NCBI RefSeq assembly: GCF_003858635.1
Contig: NZ_RQJO01000008.1
Span: 434,001 to 498,000, forward strand
DNA: 64,000 nt
Reading direction: 5' to 3'
DNA from: Larkinella rosea
Lineage (GTDB): Bacteria > Bacteroidota > Bacteroidia > Cytophagales > Spirosomataceae
Each line of letters starts with the position of its first letter. The first letter of the stretch is position 1. Below are positions 9,701-17,096 of this stretch, piece by piece. Position numbers and translations under genes: made by a program. The notes beneath the pieces are model-generated. The model saw nothing but the letters and a program-made list of their open reading frames with translations, was not told the origin of the DNA and searched no databases.

Positions 9701-10799
9701 GGTCGGCCGCAACGGCGGTGACCCGGTCGGCCAGCAAACTTTGGGGATTGTGGGGTTCATGCCGAAACGAACTAAACCGCTCGGGTTGGGCGTAGCGAAT
9801 GTTGATACCGCCTTGCCAGGTGCCGATCCAGAGATTCCCGTCGGCATCGCAAAGACCCCGTTTTAGTGCGTGGGTACTCAGGCTGTGACCGTCTTCGCTG
9901 TCGGGTAGCAGATAAACTTTATGGGTGGACTGTCCCTGGGGATAGAACCAGGCTCCGTAATCGGTCAGCACCCACAGATTGCCCGCTTTATCGTCGATAA
10001 TGTCGGTGATGATATTGACGGTTTCATACACGCCGGGCTTGATCAACTCCTGCCGAAATTGCTTTCGTTCCAGTTCAAACTGGAATAAACCGCGCCCATT
10101 TGTCCCGACCCATGTTCGACCTAAATGGTCCTTTTTAATGACATCAATGGAGCGGTGGTGAACCGCCACGTCGGTTGCAAAGGGTATGGAATACGAGCTG
10201 AGCATACCGGTTTTTGGTGCAAGTGTCAACAAGATGCCCCGGGTTGTCCCGATCCATAAGTTACCGGTTTCATCCCGATACAAGGCCGTAACCGATGAAC
10301 CGATGCGGGCATCGTCGTAATGCCCAACCTGCTGCGTTGCATAATCAAAATAGAACAACCCCTTTTCTGTTGTTCCGATCCAGAGCCGGTTATTCGCTTC
10401 CGTAAAACAGGAAATACTAACCTGCCCATTGGGTTGTCCGGGCGCAGATAGCGGAAAGTGATCGAACGTTTCGCCATCGGGACGTAACCGGCACAGGCCG
10501 TTGTTGCGCGGGCCCACCCAGATCGTATTCTGCTGGTCGGCATAAAGCGTGGCAATGTTGCTGATGGGCAAACTATTCTTCCGGCCCGGTTGACGGCGGA
10601 AGACCTTGAAGCTATAGCCATCGTAGCGGTTGAGCCCGTCGGAGGTCGCCATCCAGATGAAGCCCTTTTTATCCTGCACAATGGCCCAAACCGTACTCTG
10701 CGACAACCCGTCGGCGGTCGTCAGGTGCTCGAATGAGACCTGGCTATACACCCGCAGGCTCAAAAAACAGAAGAGAAAGAAAAGCTTCAGGGGCCGCAT
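6765..10799 (-). CDS. hybrid two-component system regulator (beta-propeller sensor, kinase, receiver, AraC)
   Basis: About 1345 residues in one chain. A signal peptide (MRPLKLFFLF) precedes a periplasmic two-bladed-type Reg_prop beta-propeller of many WIGT/LWIGT repeats (about 25-690) and a Y_Y_Y domain (about 700-775). A transmembrane helix follows (about 784-802), then HisKA (SHEFRTPLT, His840), HATPase_c (N box NLLSNAFKFT, G box GSGIGLAL), a receiver (LSDWLM, phospho-acceptor Asp1145) and an AraC-type double HTH at the C terminus. HTCS proteins of this layout sense oligosaccharides in the periplasm and activate the adjacent PUL. It lies convergent to the sulfatase and divergent to SusC. 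I take the ATG at 10799; a TTG seven codons upstream is also possible. Confidence 0.95.
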   Translation of the reverse strand: MRPLKLFFLFCFLSLRVYSQVSFEHLTTADGLSQSTVWAIVQDKKGFIWMATSDGLNRYDGYSFKVFRRQPGRKNSLPISNIATLYADQQNTIWVGPRNNGLCRLRPDGETFDHFPLSAPGQPNGQVSISCFTEANNRLWIGTTEKGLFYFDYATQQVGHYDDARIGSSVTALYRDETGNLWIGTTRGILLTLAPKTGMLSSYSIPFATDVAVHHRSIDVIKKDHLGRTWVGTNGRGLFQFELERKQFRQELIKPGVYETVNIITDIIDDKAGNLWVLTDYGAWFYPQGQSTHKVYLLPDSEDGHSLSTHALKRGLCDADGNLWIGTWQGGINIRYAQPERFSSFRHEPHNPQSLLADRVTAVAADQQGNLWASSIKGLTALSLNRQQFRRFTSANSSLKSSDINLLFRTHTGNMLISTWTAGFALYDPIRNRFAPFMLPGKSKSVKAFAASQSGRIWIGSHERELYLFDEKTGRLEPVKSPALAQVFQQFDLNVLVEDASGNLWIGTYNSGLFRWNRQTGAVRHFSSSDKPGALGSNSITTLYQDPQKRLWIGTNGHGLQLFDTRTETFRSWTTKDGLANNFIAGIIEDDQRNLWLSTNGGISCFNPATNHIDNYDQNDGLIGKEFLPDACTRLPSGELAFGNMQGLVVFHPSYVQSRTTPPAVYLSDLKLFNRPVNPADADAPTKLDLTDVTRLVFRPFQTVFTIDFTALSFLPHRNIRYAYQLVGFDADWNYVGSQRSATYTNLREGDYQFLVKAAVGNSSWSPAKAVQITVLPPWYRTWWSYLLYGLLFLSALLTFRRIVRIREQLKADIRIKQLEADAIKALDDAKTSFFTNISHEFRTPLTLILTPLDKLVSEPAFGERLQHQFQTIQRNAQRLLRLINQLLDLSKLESQSLVPDISRNDLVSFVERIVQNFDELAESKQITLSFRSHYDGFEVFFDPDIVEKVIYNLLSNAFKFTAQGGEVRVNLELIPSAKTVRITVTDTGLGISPEAQAHIFERFYQVNEQHTQKKAGSGIGLALTRELVELHKGSITVESAENVGTAFTVTLPLDAQAFPPDWLSQPSEVPTELAKMLLPTVLPEQITTLPTKALPILLVVEDNEELRQFLKESFLGTYHVLTAANGQQALTLAQKHIPDLILSDWLMQEMDGTELCQAIRSNEKTSHIPFLLLTSRAANQSQVMAFGSGIDDYMTKPFNLSILETKIKSLIQNRQILRSHWHKKLRSSPSDLQMPPMEEQFLQKAIASIEAHIDDPHFDVEQLEEAMNLSRMQLYRKLKSIVNLSGAEFIRQVRLKRAMQLLESGHYNVSEVAWQVGFNDPAYFSRCFKKEFGKAPLEFVAKL

Positions 10800-10821
10800 A
10801 CCTATGACAGAATAGGACAAA

Positions 10822-10852
10822 GGTATCTTTTAATGATACCAATTTTAGTATC
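10822..10852. promoter_or_regulatory. GTATC/GATAC triad between the HTCS and susC genes, possible operator
   Basis: In the 83-bp gap between the divergent HTCS and SusC genes, GGTATC (10822-10827), GATACC (10835-10840) and AGTATC (10847-10852) follow each other in alternating orientation at about one-turn spacing. This gives two overlapping inverted repeats. The position fits an operator for the AraC domain of the HTCS or an overlap of two promoters. It is only a pattern seen by eye in a short AT-rich region. Confidence 0.35.
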
Positions 10853-10882
10853 AAAAGGGCAAATCTTATTCGATCAATACGT

Positions 10883-13800
10883 ATGAACAAATTGTACCTT
10901 ATTCCCGGGAAGCTGGTAATGGTAGTGATTTTGCTACTTCTTTTCAGTAGCAGTTATGCACAAACCCGCACCCTAAAAGGAAAGGTGCTCGACGCGGGCA
11001 ATAACAGCCCACTTCCGGGAGCCAACATTGTTATCGCGGGCTCAACCCAAGGAACGGTCAGTGATGCCAATGGCAATTTCAGCCTGTATATACCGGCCTC
11101 GGCTCAGCAAATCGTGGTTTCTTTTGTTGGATACATCCGAAAAGAAATTCCGATTACCAATGCCACCGACTATACGGTTTTGTTAAGCGCCGAAGAAGGG
11201 GCTCTGAGCGAGGTGGTTGTTATCGGATACGGTTCGCGGGAAAAGAAGGATTTGACGGGAGCTATCTCGACTGTCTCGTCCAAAGAAATCAGCAAAAGTA
11301 TAGCCCAGGCACCGGAACTGGCCATGCAGGGGCGAATGGCGGGGGTATACGTATCGACGCCCGGCGGTAGCCCGCTGGCTCGTCCGCAGGTTCGCATCCG
11401 GGGGGTCAGCACGTTCGGGAATGCAGAACCGCTCTATGTGGTCGATGGGATTCCACTGACGGAGTATGGCTCGGGGACCGATAACGCCAGCGGCTCGGTC
11501 GTTCGCGACATTCGGGGCAATGTGAACGTTTTGTCGATGATTAACCCCAATGACATTGAGTCGATGTCGGTACTGAAAGATGCGTCGGCAGCGGCCATTT
11601 ACGGGGTACGGGCCGCCAACGGAGTCGTCCTGATCACGACGAAGAAAGGGGTGCGGGGTACGCCCAAAGTCGACATTTCCGTTTCGCACAGCATTCAGAA
11701 CGTCACGAAAAAATTAAGTATGCTGGATGTGTCGCAGTTTGTGGCGCTCTACCGCGAAGCTTACGCCAACAACCCCAACGAAGCCAAGAACATACCCGCC
11801 CAGTTCGATCCTACCAGCGCGGCTTACCTGGGCAATAAGCCGACCACCGACTGGCAAACCCCGTTGCTGAACCGAAACGCCCCCAATACTGACTATAGTC
11901 TTCGGGTTTCGGGCGGAAACGATGCGACCCGTTACTACGTATCGGCTGGTTATACGAACACCGAAGGACCGTTGATTCAGAACCGGTTAAAGCGGTATTC
12001 GCTGGCCACGAACGTGGATACGAAGGTGTCGAAATATCTATCAGCCGGGCTGACGTACCGACTGGCCTATTCCGAAGCCGTCGATAATACGCCGAGCGCC
12101 TTGCAGTACGCGGCTGACACTTCGCCCTGGCAGCCCATCTACGATCCCAATGGCCCACTGGGTTACGCACCTTCCGTCAACTTAACCTTCAAACCCAACC
12201 CCGAATTGGGCGCACCCATTGCGTCACGGCCGCAGTATCTGCCCTCAATTCCACCTTACGTGGTCGATGCGACAACCTTGCTCTGGGGGCCGGAAACGAA
12301 CAACAACCTCTACGGAATGGTCGCTACCTCCGACCGAACCTATGCGCTTTTACGGAATATCGGAACCGCCTATGTGCAGGTGGAACCGATTCTGGGATTG
12401 AAGTTCAAGGGAACGCTCAGCGTCGACTGGTATTATAACCGCCGGAATGAATGGACTGCCGTGAACAATTACCTCTTTCTGCAAAATCCGGGCAATCCGT
12501 ATTCGGTGGGAGATGGCACTTCCAAAGGCACCTATGGCGAACGGCATTCGCGCAACGCTAACCTGGTTAAAGAGTTCAGTATCAATTACACCAAGTCGTT
12601 TGGTGATCACAATATTGACGTACTGCTGAACGCAATGGATCAGAAGTACACCTATGAGTTCTTACAAGGGGGGGCATCCCAGATTCAGTACGCCCAACCG
12701 GAGTTCCGCAGCCTGACCAACATTCAGCCCTATACGAATGCCAGTTCATTCCGCGACAAAAATGCTTTGCAGGGGTATCTGGGGCGGGTGAGCTACCATT
12801 ACGCCAGCCGGTATTACATCGATGCGACCGTTCGTCGGGATGGAGCCTCGCGGTTTGCACCGGGTTATAAATGGGGAACATTTCCGGCGGTTTCGCTGGC
12901 CTGGCGGATTAGCGCTGAGCCGTTCATGAAAACCGCTACCTTCATCGATGATCTGAAAATTCGCGGAGGCTGGGGCAAACTGGGGAATCAGGAAACCCGT
13001 TCGTTTGCCTACCTCTCGCTTATTTCCGATGCGCCCGATTATGCGCTGGGGTCGGGAAATGGAAACGGTATCGGCACCTTGCTGAACGGTACCTCGCTCC
13101 CCGATTTTCCGGTGCAGGACCTGACCTGGGAAATCGGTAAAACCGCCAGTTTAGGCGTCGATGGATCATTCCTGAAAGGCAAGCTGACGGCCACCGTCGA
13201 ATACTATAACCGCCTGACTTCCGGGATTTTGCAGGCGGCCAACCTGGCCGCCAGTGTGGGCAATCAGAACCAGCCCATTCTGAACATCGCGTCGGTTCGC
13301 AATAGTGGGATGGAATTCCAGCTTGGGTACAACGGCACGGTTGGCAAAGAGTTTCGGTACACCATTTCCGGAAACCTGACCACGGTGAAAAACCGGGTGG
13401 AATCGACCTTCCAGAACCTGCCGTTCGGAAATGAATTCGGGCGGATTGAAGTGGGTCAGCCGATGAATTACCTCTGGGGGTATAAGAAAGGCGGCATTTT
13501 CCAGAACCAGGCCGAAATCGATGCCTGGAAAGCCAAGAATTCGGATGCCATCAACAACACCAATTTCGCACCCGGCGACATGTATTTCCAGGATGTATAC
13601 GGTGACCCGAAAGAGGCCGGTCAGATTCGTTCGGAGACGCCCGACGGAAAAGTAAACACCAACGACCGGACCTTTCTGGGCAGCAGCATTCCGGGCTATT
13701 ATTACGGATTTAGTCTGGGTGGTAATTACAAAGGCTTCGATCTGTCGATTTTCTTCCAGGGCGTCGGCGACGTGTATCGCTACAATAGCTGGCGGGCCGC

Positions 13801-14173
13801 CGGTGAAAGCATGAGCGGAGCAGGGACCAATCAATGGACAACGACACTGGACCGCTGGACGCCACAAAACCCCTCAACGACGATCCCCCGCGCCGTTCGT
13901 TCCGACCCGGCCGGGAACAACCGGTTTTCCGACCGGTTTGTCGAAAGTGCGGCTTTCCTGCGTCTGAAAAACGTGCAGCTCGGTTACTCGCTGCCCGCTT
14001 CCCTGACGCGCTCGCTGGGGTTCGTAAACGGGTTACGGGCCTACGTTGGCGCCACGAACCTGTTTGTTGTAACGCCCTGGACGGGGCTCGATCCGGAGGA
14101 CGTAGACCGTGGAGGCTCCGATTTGATTCCGCCGGTCCGTTCGTTCACCCTGGGTATTTCGGCTACTTTCTAA
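10883..14173 (+). CDS. SusC/RagA-family TonB-dependent outer-membrane transporter
   Basis: A 1096-residue protein with a signal peptide (LVMVVILLLLFSSSYAQ). An N-terminal carboxypeptidase-D-like beta-sandwich follows (GKVLDAGNNSPLPGANIVI, about 32-110), then the signature EVVVIGYGSREKKDLTGAIS leading into the plug domain (VRIRGVSTFGNAEPLYVVDG, DASAAAIYGVRAANGVVLI), and then a long beta-barrel ending in a Phe (LGISATF). With the SusD partner 8 nt downstream it forms the energised oligosaccharide importer of PUL 1. Length is normal for the family. Expression is probably driven by the divergent HTCS. Confidence 0.97.
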   Translation: MNKLYLIPGKLVMVVILLLLFSSSYAQTRTLKGKVLDAGNNSPLPGANIVIAGSTQGTVSDANGNFSLYIPASAQQIVVSFVGYIRKEIPITNATDYTVLLSAEEGALSEVVVIGYGSREKKDLTGAISTVSSKEISKSIAQAPELAMQGRMAGVYVSTPGGSPLARPQVRIRGVSTFGNAEPLYVVDGIPLTEYGSGTDNASGSVVRDIRGNVNVLSMINPNDIESMSVLKDASAAAIYGVRAANGVVLITTKKGVRGTPKVDISVSHSIQNVTKKLSMLDVSQFVALYREAYANNPNEAKNIPAQFDPTSAAYLGNKPTTDWQTPLLNRNAPNTDYSLRVSGGNDATRYYVSAGYTNTEGPLIQNRLKRYSLATNVDTKVSKYLSAGLTYRLAYSEAVDNTPSALQYAADTSPWQPIYDPNGPLGYAPSVNLTFKPNPELGAPIASRPQYLPSIPPYVVDATTLLWGPETNNNLYGMVATSDRTYALLRNIGTAYVQVEPILGLKFKGTLSVDWYYNRRNEWTAVNNYLFLQNPGNPYSVGDGTSKGTYGERHSRNANLVKEFSINYTKSFGDHNIDVLLNAMDQKYTYEFLQGGASQIQYAQPEFRSLTNIQPYTNASSFRDKNALQGYLGRVSYHYASRYYIDATVRRDGASRFAPGYKWGTFPAVSLAWRISAEPFMKTATFIDDLKIRGGWGKLGNQETRSFAYLSLISDAPDYALGSGNGNGIGTLLNGTSLPDFPVQDLTWEIGKTASLGVDGSFLKGKLTATVEYYNRLTSGILQAANLAASVGNQNQPILNIASVRNSGMEFQLGYNGTVGKEFRYTISGNLTTVKNRVESTFQNLPFGNEFGRIEVGQPMNYLWGYKKGGIFQNQAEIDAWKAKNSDAINNTNFAPGDMYFQDVYGDPKEAGQIRSETPDGKVNTNDRTFLGSSIPGYYYGFSLGGNYKGFDLSIFFQGVGDVYRYNSWRAAGESMSGAGTNQWTTTLDRWTPQNPSTTIPRAVRSDPAGNNRFSDRFVESAAFLRLKNVQLGYSLPASLTRSLGFVNGLRAYVGATNLFVVTPWTGLDPEDVDRGGSDLIPPVRSFTLGISATF

Positions 14174-14181
14174 TTCTGGAC

Positions 14182-15684
14182 ATGAAAAAATATTCGATCA
14201 TCGTTGTCTTGACTGTCGTGTTTACGACCCTATTTTATGCGAGTTGCAGTGAGAAAAACCTGGATCTGCAACCCCTTTCGCCAACCGAAGCGTCTTATTT
14301 TACCGAGGAGGCCGATTTTAACAAAACCGTGTTGGGCGTCTACGCAAAACTAACGGATTACTATTGGTTCAATGCGAATAGCCCGATTCACGGTTTCTGG
14401 CAACTGCCGGGCGACGACATCACGTCGACGGGAACGTATGCCTTTGAACTATTCGGGACATTGCAGCCTTCAACCAGCCAAAATCAGGCATTCTACCGGA
14501 TTGCCTACCAACTCATTAGCCGGGCCAATACCGCGCTCCAGAAGTTGGATGCGGAAAGCGGAGTGATTAAAACCGCCAATCTGAAAAACTGGCTTCGGGG
14601 TGAAACGCTTTTTCTGCGGGGTTACACGAACTTCCTGCTCTGGAATTATTACGGAACATCTCCTTTGATTACCGAACGGATTCAGACGCCCGATAAAATC
14701 ACCCCGCCCAGTTCGAAGGACACCGAACTGCTCGATCAGGCCATTAAAGACCTTACGGATGCCGCTGCGTTATTACCGGTCACGTGGGATGCCGCGAACC
14801 GGGGGCGGGTAACCAGCAATTCGGCCAATGGAATGCTCGGAAAAGCATTGGTTTTTCGGGGATCGGCCAAGAAAGCAGCGGCTGATTTTACGGCCGCCAT
14901 CGCGGCTTTCAACAAAATTACGGGGGTCAGCCTGGTTCCGAATTTCAACGATAATTTCGACGTCAAAACCGAGAATAATGCCGAATCGCTGTTTGAGTTT
15001 CAGGCTTCGCAACCCGATTTCGATAACGTCTGGCTGGCCAATGATTTTCAGCGGAACGGCGTGGGTTCTACCTCGGCCTTCTGGGGTTGGTACGAAAACA
15101 GTTCGCAGTTGGGTGGACAGGCACCGTTTATTGCCACCCAGAAATTAGTGGCGGCCTTTGACGCGGGCGATCCCCGGATTACCTCGACCCTGGACCCCAA
15201 AACGCTGAGCTTTTACAAATACTGGCATACGGGCGATCAGAAATCGCAGTCTGGTGTCGCGTCGGTCAATAACCCGCGCATTCTTCGGTATGCGGACGTG
15301 TTGCTGCTGAAAGCGGAGGCCATTCTGGAATCAGGCGGTTCAACGGCCGAAGCCATCGGCCTGATCAATCAGGTCCGTACCCGCGCCCGCGAGATGGTGA
15401 AAGGGGGGACGGCACCCGCCAATTTTGCGACGACCGAAGCCGACAAGGCCAAATTATTTGAGTGGATCATGGGGGAACGCTTGCGCGAACTGGCCGGAGA
15501 AGAGGGTGGACGCTGGCTCGATTTACGCCGTTGGCATTTGGCGGGGAAAATCAACCTGGCCACCTGGAATTGGAGTTCGGCCCGTAATGATGTCGCATTC
15601 AGTGTTCAGAAAAACCTGTATTATCCCATTCCGGACATCGAGACAAATCTCAACCCGAACGTCAAGCAAAATCCGGGGTATTGA
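14182..15684 (+). CDS. SusD/RagB-family glycan-binding lipoprotein
   Basis: A 500-residue protein starting 8 nt after SusC. An in-frame ATG at 13834 would lie deep inside SusC and is rejected. The N terminus is a lipoprotein signal (VVFTTLFYASC, lipid-anchored Cys22) followed by LDLQPLSPTEASYFTEEADF, typical of SusD. TPR-like helices and the late FEWIMGERLRELAGEEGGRWLDLRRW-type region (15457-15535) are family hallmarks. The C-terminal YPIPDIETNLNPN is also typical. It forms the lid over the SusC channel and binds the PUL 1 substrate at the surface. A strong terminator-like hairpin follows, closing the transcription unit. Confidence 0.96.
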   Translation: MKKYSIIVVLTVVFTTLFYASCSEKNLDLQPLSPTEASYFTEEADFNKTVLGVYAKLTDYYWFNANSPIHGFWQLPGDDITSTGTYAFELFGTLQPSTSQNQAFYRIAYQLISRANTALQKLDAESGVIKTANLKNWLRGETLFLRGYTNFLLWNYYGTSPLITERIQTPDKITPPSSKDTELLDQAIKDLTDAAALLPVTWDAANRGRVTSNSANGMLGKALVFRGSAKKAAADFTAAIAAFNKITGVSLVPNFNDNFDVKTENNAESLFEFQASQPDFDNVWLANDFQRNGVGSTSAFWGWYENSSQLGGQAPFIATQKLVAAFDAGDPRITSTLDPKTLSFYKYWHTGDQKSQSGVASVNNPRILRYADVLLLKAEAILESGGSTAEAIGLINQVRTRAREMVKGGTAPANFATTEADKAKLFEWIMGERLRELAGEEGGRWLDLRRWHLAGKINLATWNWSSARNDVAFSVQKNLYYPIPDIETNLNPNVKQNPGY

Positions 15685-15736
15685 TGAAATCGGGGCGGTT
15701 TTCGGCTTACAGCAATTGCATACATTGGTTTAAAGC

Positions 15737-15770
15737 AAACAGCCCGGACACCCTGTATCCGGGCTGTTTT
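15737..15770 (+). terminator. rho-independent terminator after the first susCD pair
   Basis: A perfect 12-bp stem (15737-15748 with 15758-15769; arms AAACAGCCCGGA and TCCGGGCTGTTT) has a 9-nt loop and is followed by T and AT-rich bases. It sits 53 nt after the SusD stop. Confidence 0.85.
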
Positions 15771-15797
15771 ATAAAAGAGGTCCGTGGGATGCGAATG

Positions 15798-15833
15798 TGT
15801 GCAAATCGTCCAGGTTTTTGTGCAAATCGTCCA
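15798..15833. repeat. 15-bp direct repeat with 21-bp period, possible operator of the GntR-type regulator
   Basis: TGTGCAAATCGTCCA occurs exactly at 15798-15812 and again at 15819-15833. The period is 21 bp, i.e. two helical turns on the same face. It lies 215 bp upstream of a GntR-family regulator gene, and the second copy falls between promoter-like -33 and -7 elements. An autoregulatory operator is the natural reading; it is not proven which protein binds. Confidence 0.6.
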
Positions 15834-15846
15834 AATCAAATTTTTG
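15817..15846 (+). promoter_or_regulatory. Bacteroidota-type promoter candidate
   Basis: TTTG (15817-15820) and AATTTTTG (15839-15846) are separated by 18 bp, close to the Bacteroidota consensus TTTG - about 19 bp - TAnnTTTG. It would transcribe the small ORF at 15879 and the GntR/VCBS genes. Confidence 0.4.
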
Positions 15847-15878
15847 CCATCAACCTACTTTCGTTTCGGCATCAGCCT

Positions 15879-16025
15879 ATGTTTTTTACCCGACTGATAC
15901 GGCATTTTGGCAGCAAGCTCCGGCAATCGATCGAACCGGTGAGCGAAAAACAAAGCTACCTGTTCGAGGCTTTGGTGCTCCTGCTGCTCCTGCTGTTGCT
16001 GGTTCTGGGTATCGTGTGGCTGTAA
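15879..16025 (+). CDS. possible small single-span membrane protein (48 aa)
   Basis: A 48-codon frame whose first 28 residues are basic/polar (MFFTRLIRHFGSKLRQS) and whose last 20 form a very hydrophobic Leu-rich helix (ALVLLLLLLLLVLGIVWL). It sits between the promoter candidate and the GntR gene, 22 nt before the latter. No Shine-Dalgarno sequence is seen and no family is recognised. It could be a real small membrane peptide or a chance frame. The frame is open further upstream, but that part runs through the terminator and is not believed. Confidence 0.3.
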   Translation: MFFTRLIRHFGSKLRQSIEPVSEKQSYLFEALVLLLLLLLLVLGIVWL

Positions 16026-16047
16026 GAAATCACTAACCGAAACGCGT

Positions 16048-17082
16048 ATGCTTGGTGGAACAGCGAGTCGACAGGAGTCCGTTTTGCGGATTGACGAAAA
16101 TGGGAAAACGCCCAAATTTCAGCAAATTGTCAACGGCATTATTGCCCAGATCGAAGCGGGCATCTTCAAACCCGGCGACCGATTGCCTTCCATTAACGAA
16201 ACCAGTGCGGAGTATTACCTGGCTCGCGCGACGGTTGAAAAGGCATACTGCATCTTGCTCAAAAGCGGTCACATTACGTCCTTGTATCGCAGGGGTTTTT
16301 TTATTTCGCAGGGCAAAATTGTAAAAAGGGTTCTTTTTCTGACGGGTACGATCAGTGAAACCAACCGGGCGATTTTTAAAGCCGTCAGTGACCAGCTTGG
16401 CAAATCGTTTAAAGTCGATATATATGCCTACGAATACCAGCGCGATTACCTGCTGGATGGGCTGGAAAAACAGGCGGGTAATTACCATTACTTCGTCCTG
16501 ATGCCGCATCATCTGGGCGAGATCTGCGATCTGACCGATCTGCTGAAGAAAATCCCGTCCGATCGACTTATTTTTCTGGATGGCTCATCTACAACGACGA
16601 TCCGAAACTGTGCGTCGGTGCGGTTCGGTTGCCGGGAGCATTTTCGGACTATTCTGGAAGCGAATGTGGCTGCGTTCCGTAAGTACCAGACCCTGAATTT
16701 CGTGACGACCGACAACGAATACATTCCGGCCGACTGGTACAGCGCCTTTCTGGAGTTTACGGAAGCCCATCATTTGAATGGTCAGGTGCTGGATGACGTT
16801 CGGGAGACTCCTTTGCAGCGAGGGTCGGCCTACCTGCTCGTAGATGATGAAGATTTAATCACTACGATTCAGGAGACAACCCGCCAAGGGTTGCGAATGG
16901 GGCAGGATGTCGGTATGGTATCCTTCCACGATGCCGGTTATAAAGCGGTACTGGGGGGCGGTATTTCCGTCATAAAAACCGACATCCTGTCAATTGGGCG
17001 AAATCTGGCCCATGTTCTAAAGAATAATCAGAAACAAACCGTCCGCATTCCGATGCAGTTTATCGACCGCGGGTCGTTGTAA
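16048..17082 (+). CDS. GntR-family transcriptional regulator with periplasmic-binding-protein-like sensor domain
   Basis: A 344-residue protein. Residues about 20-92 are a GntR winged helix (GIFKPGDRLPSINETSAEYYLARATVEKAYCILL is the recognition region, 16158-16262, ending with SLYRRGFFI). Residues about 110-340 look like a LacI/periplasmic-binding fold (VLFLTGTISE..., VGMVSFHDAGYKAVLGGGISVI). This architecture is used for sugar-responsive repressors such as AraR types. It is a single cytoplasmic protein and probably controls itself and the VCBS gene 14 nt downstream, perhaps also a PUL. The direct repeat at 15798-15833 is the likely operator. The effector is unknown. Confidence 0.88.
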   Translation: MLGGTASRQESVLRIDENGKTPKFQQIVNGIIAQIEAGIFKPGDRLPSINETSAEYYLARATVEKAYCILLKSGHITSLYRRGFFISQGKIVKRVLFLTGTISETNRAIFKAVSDQLGKSFKVDIYAYEYQRDYLLDGLEKQAGNYHYFVLMPHHLGEICDLTDLLKKIPSDRLIFLDGSSTTTIRNCASVRFGCREHFRTILEANVAAFRKYQTLNFVTTDNEYIPADWYSAFLEFTEAHHLNGQVLDDVRETPLQRGSAYLLVDDEDLITTIQETTRQGLRMGQDVGMVSFHDAGYKAVLGGGISVIKTDILSIGRNLAHVLKNNQKQTVRIPMQFIDRGSL

Positions 17083-17096
17083 TCCTCCTGATACGC

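Noticed and set aside
13834-14181. N-terminal extension of the first SusD frame
   Set aside because: It lies inside SusC in another frame; the lipoprotein signal starts at 14182.
15798-15833. CRISPR-like array
   Set aside because: Only two copies with a 6-bp gap; spacing and context fit an operator.
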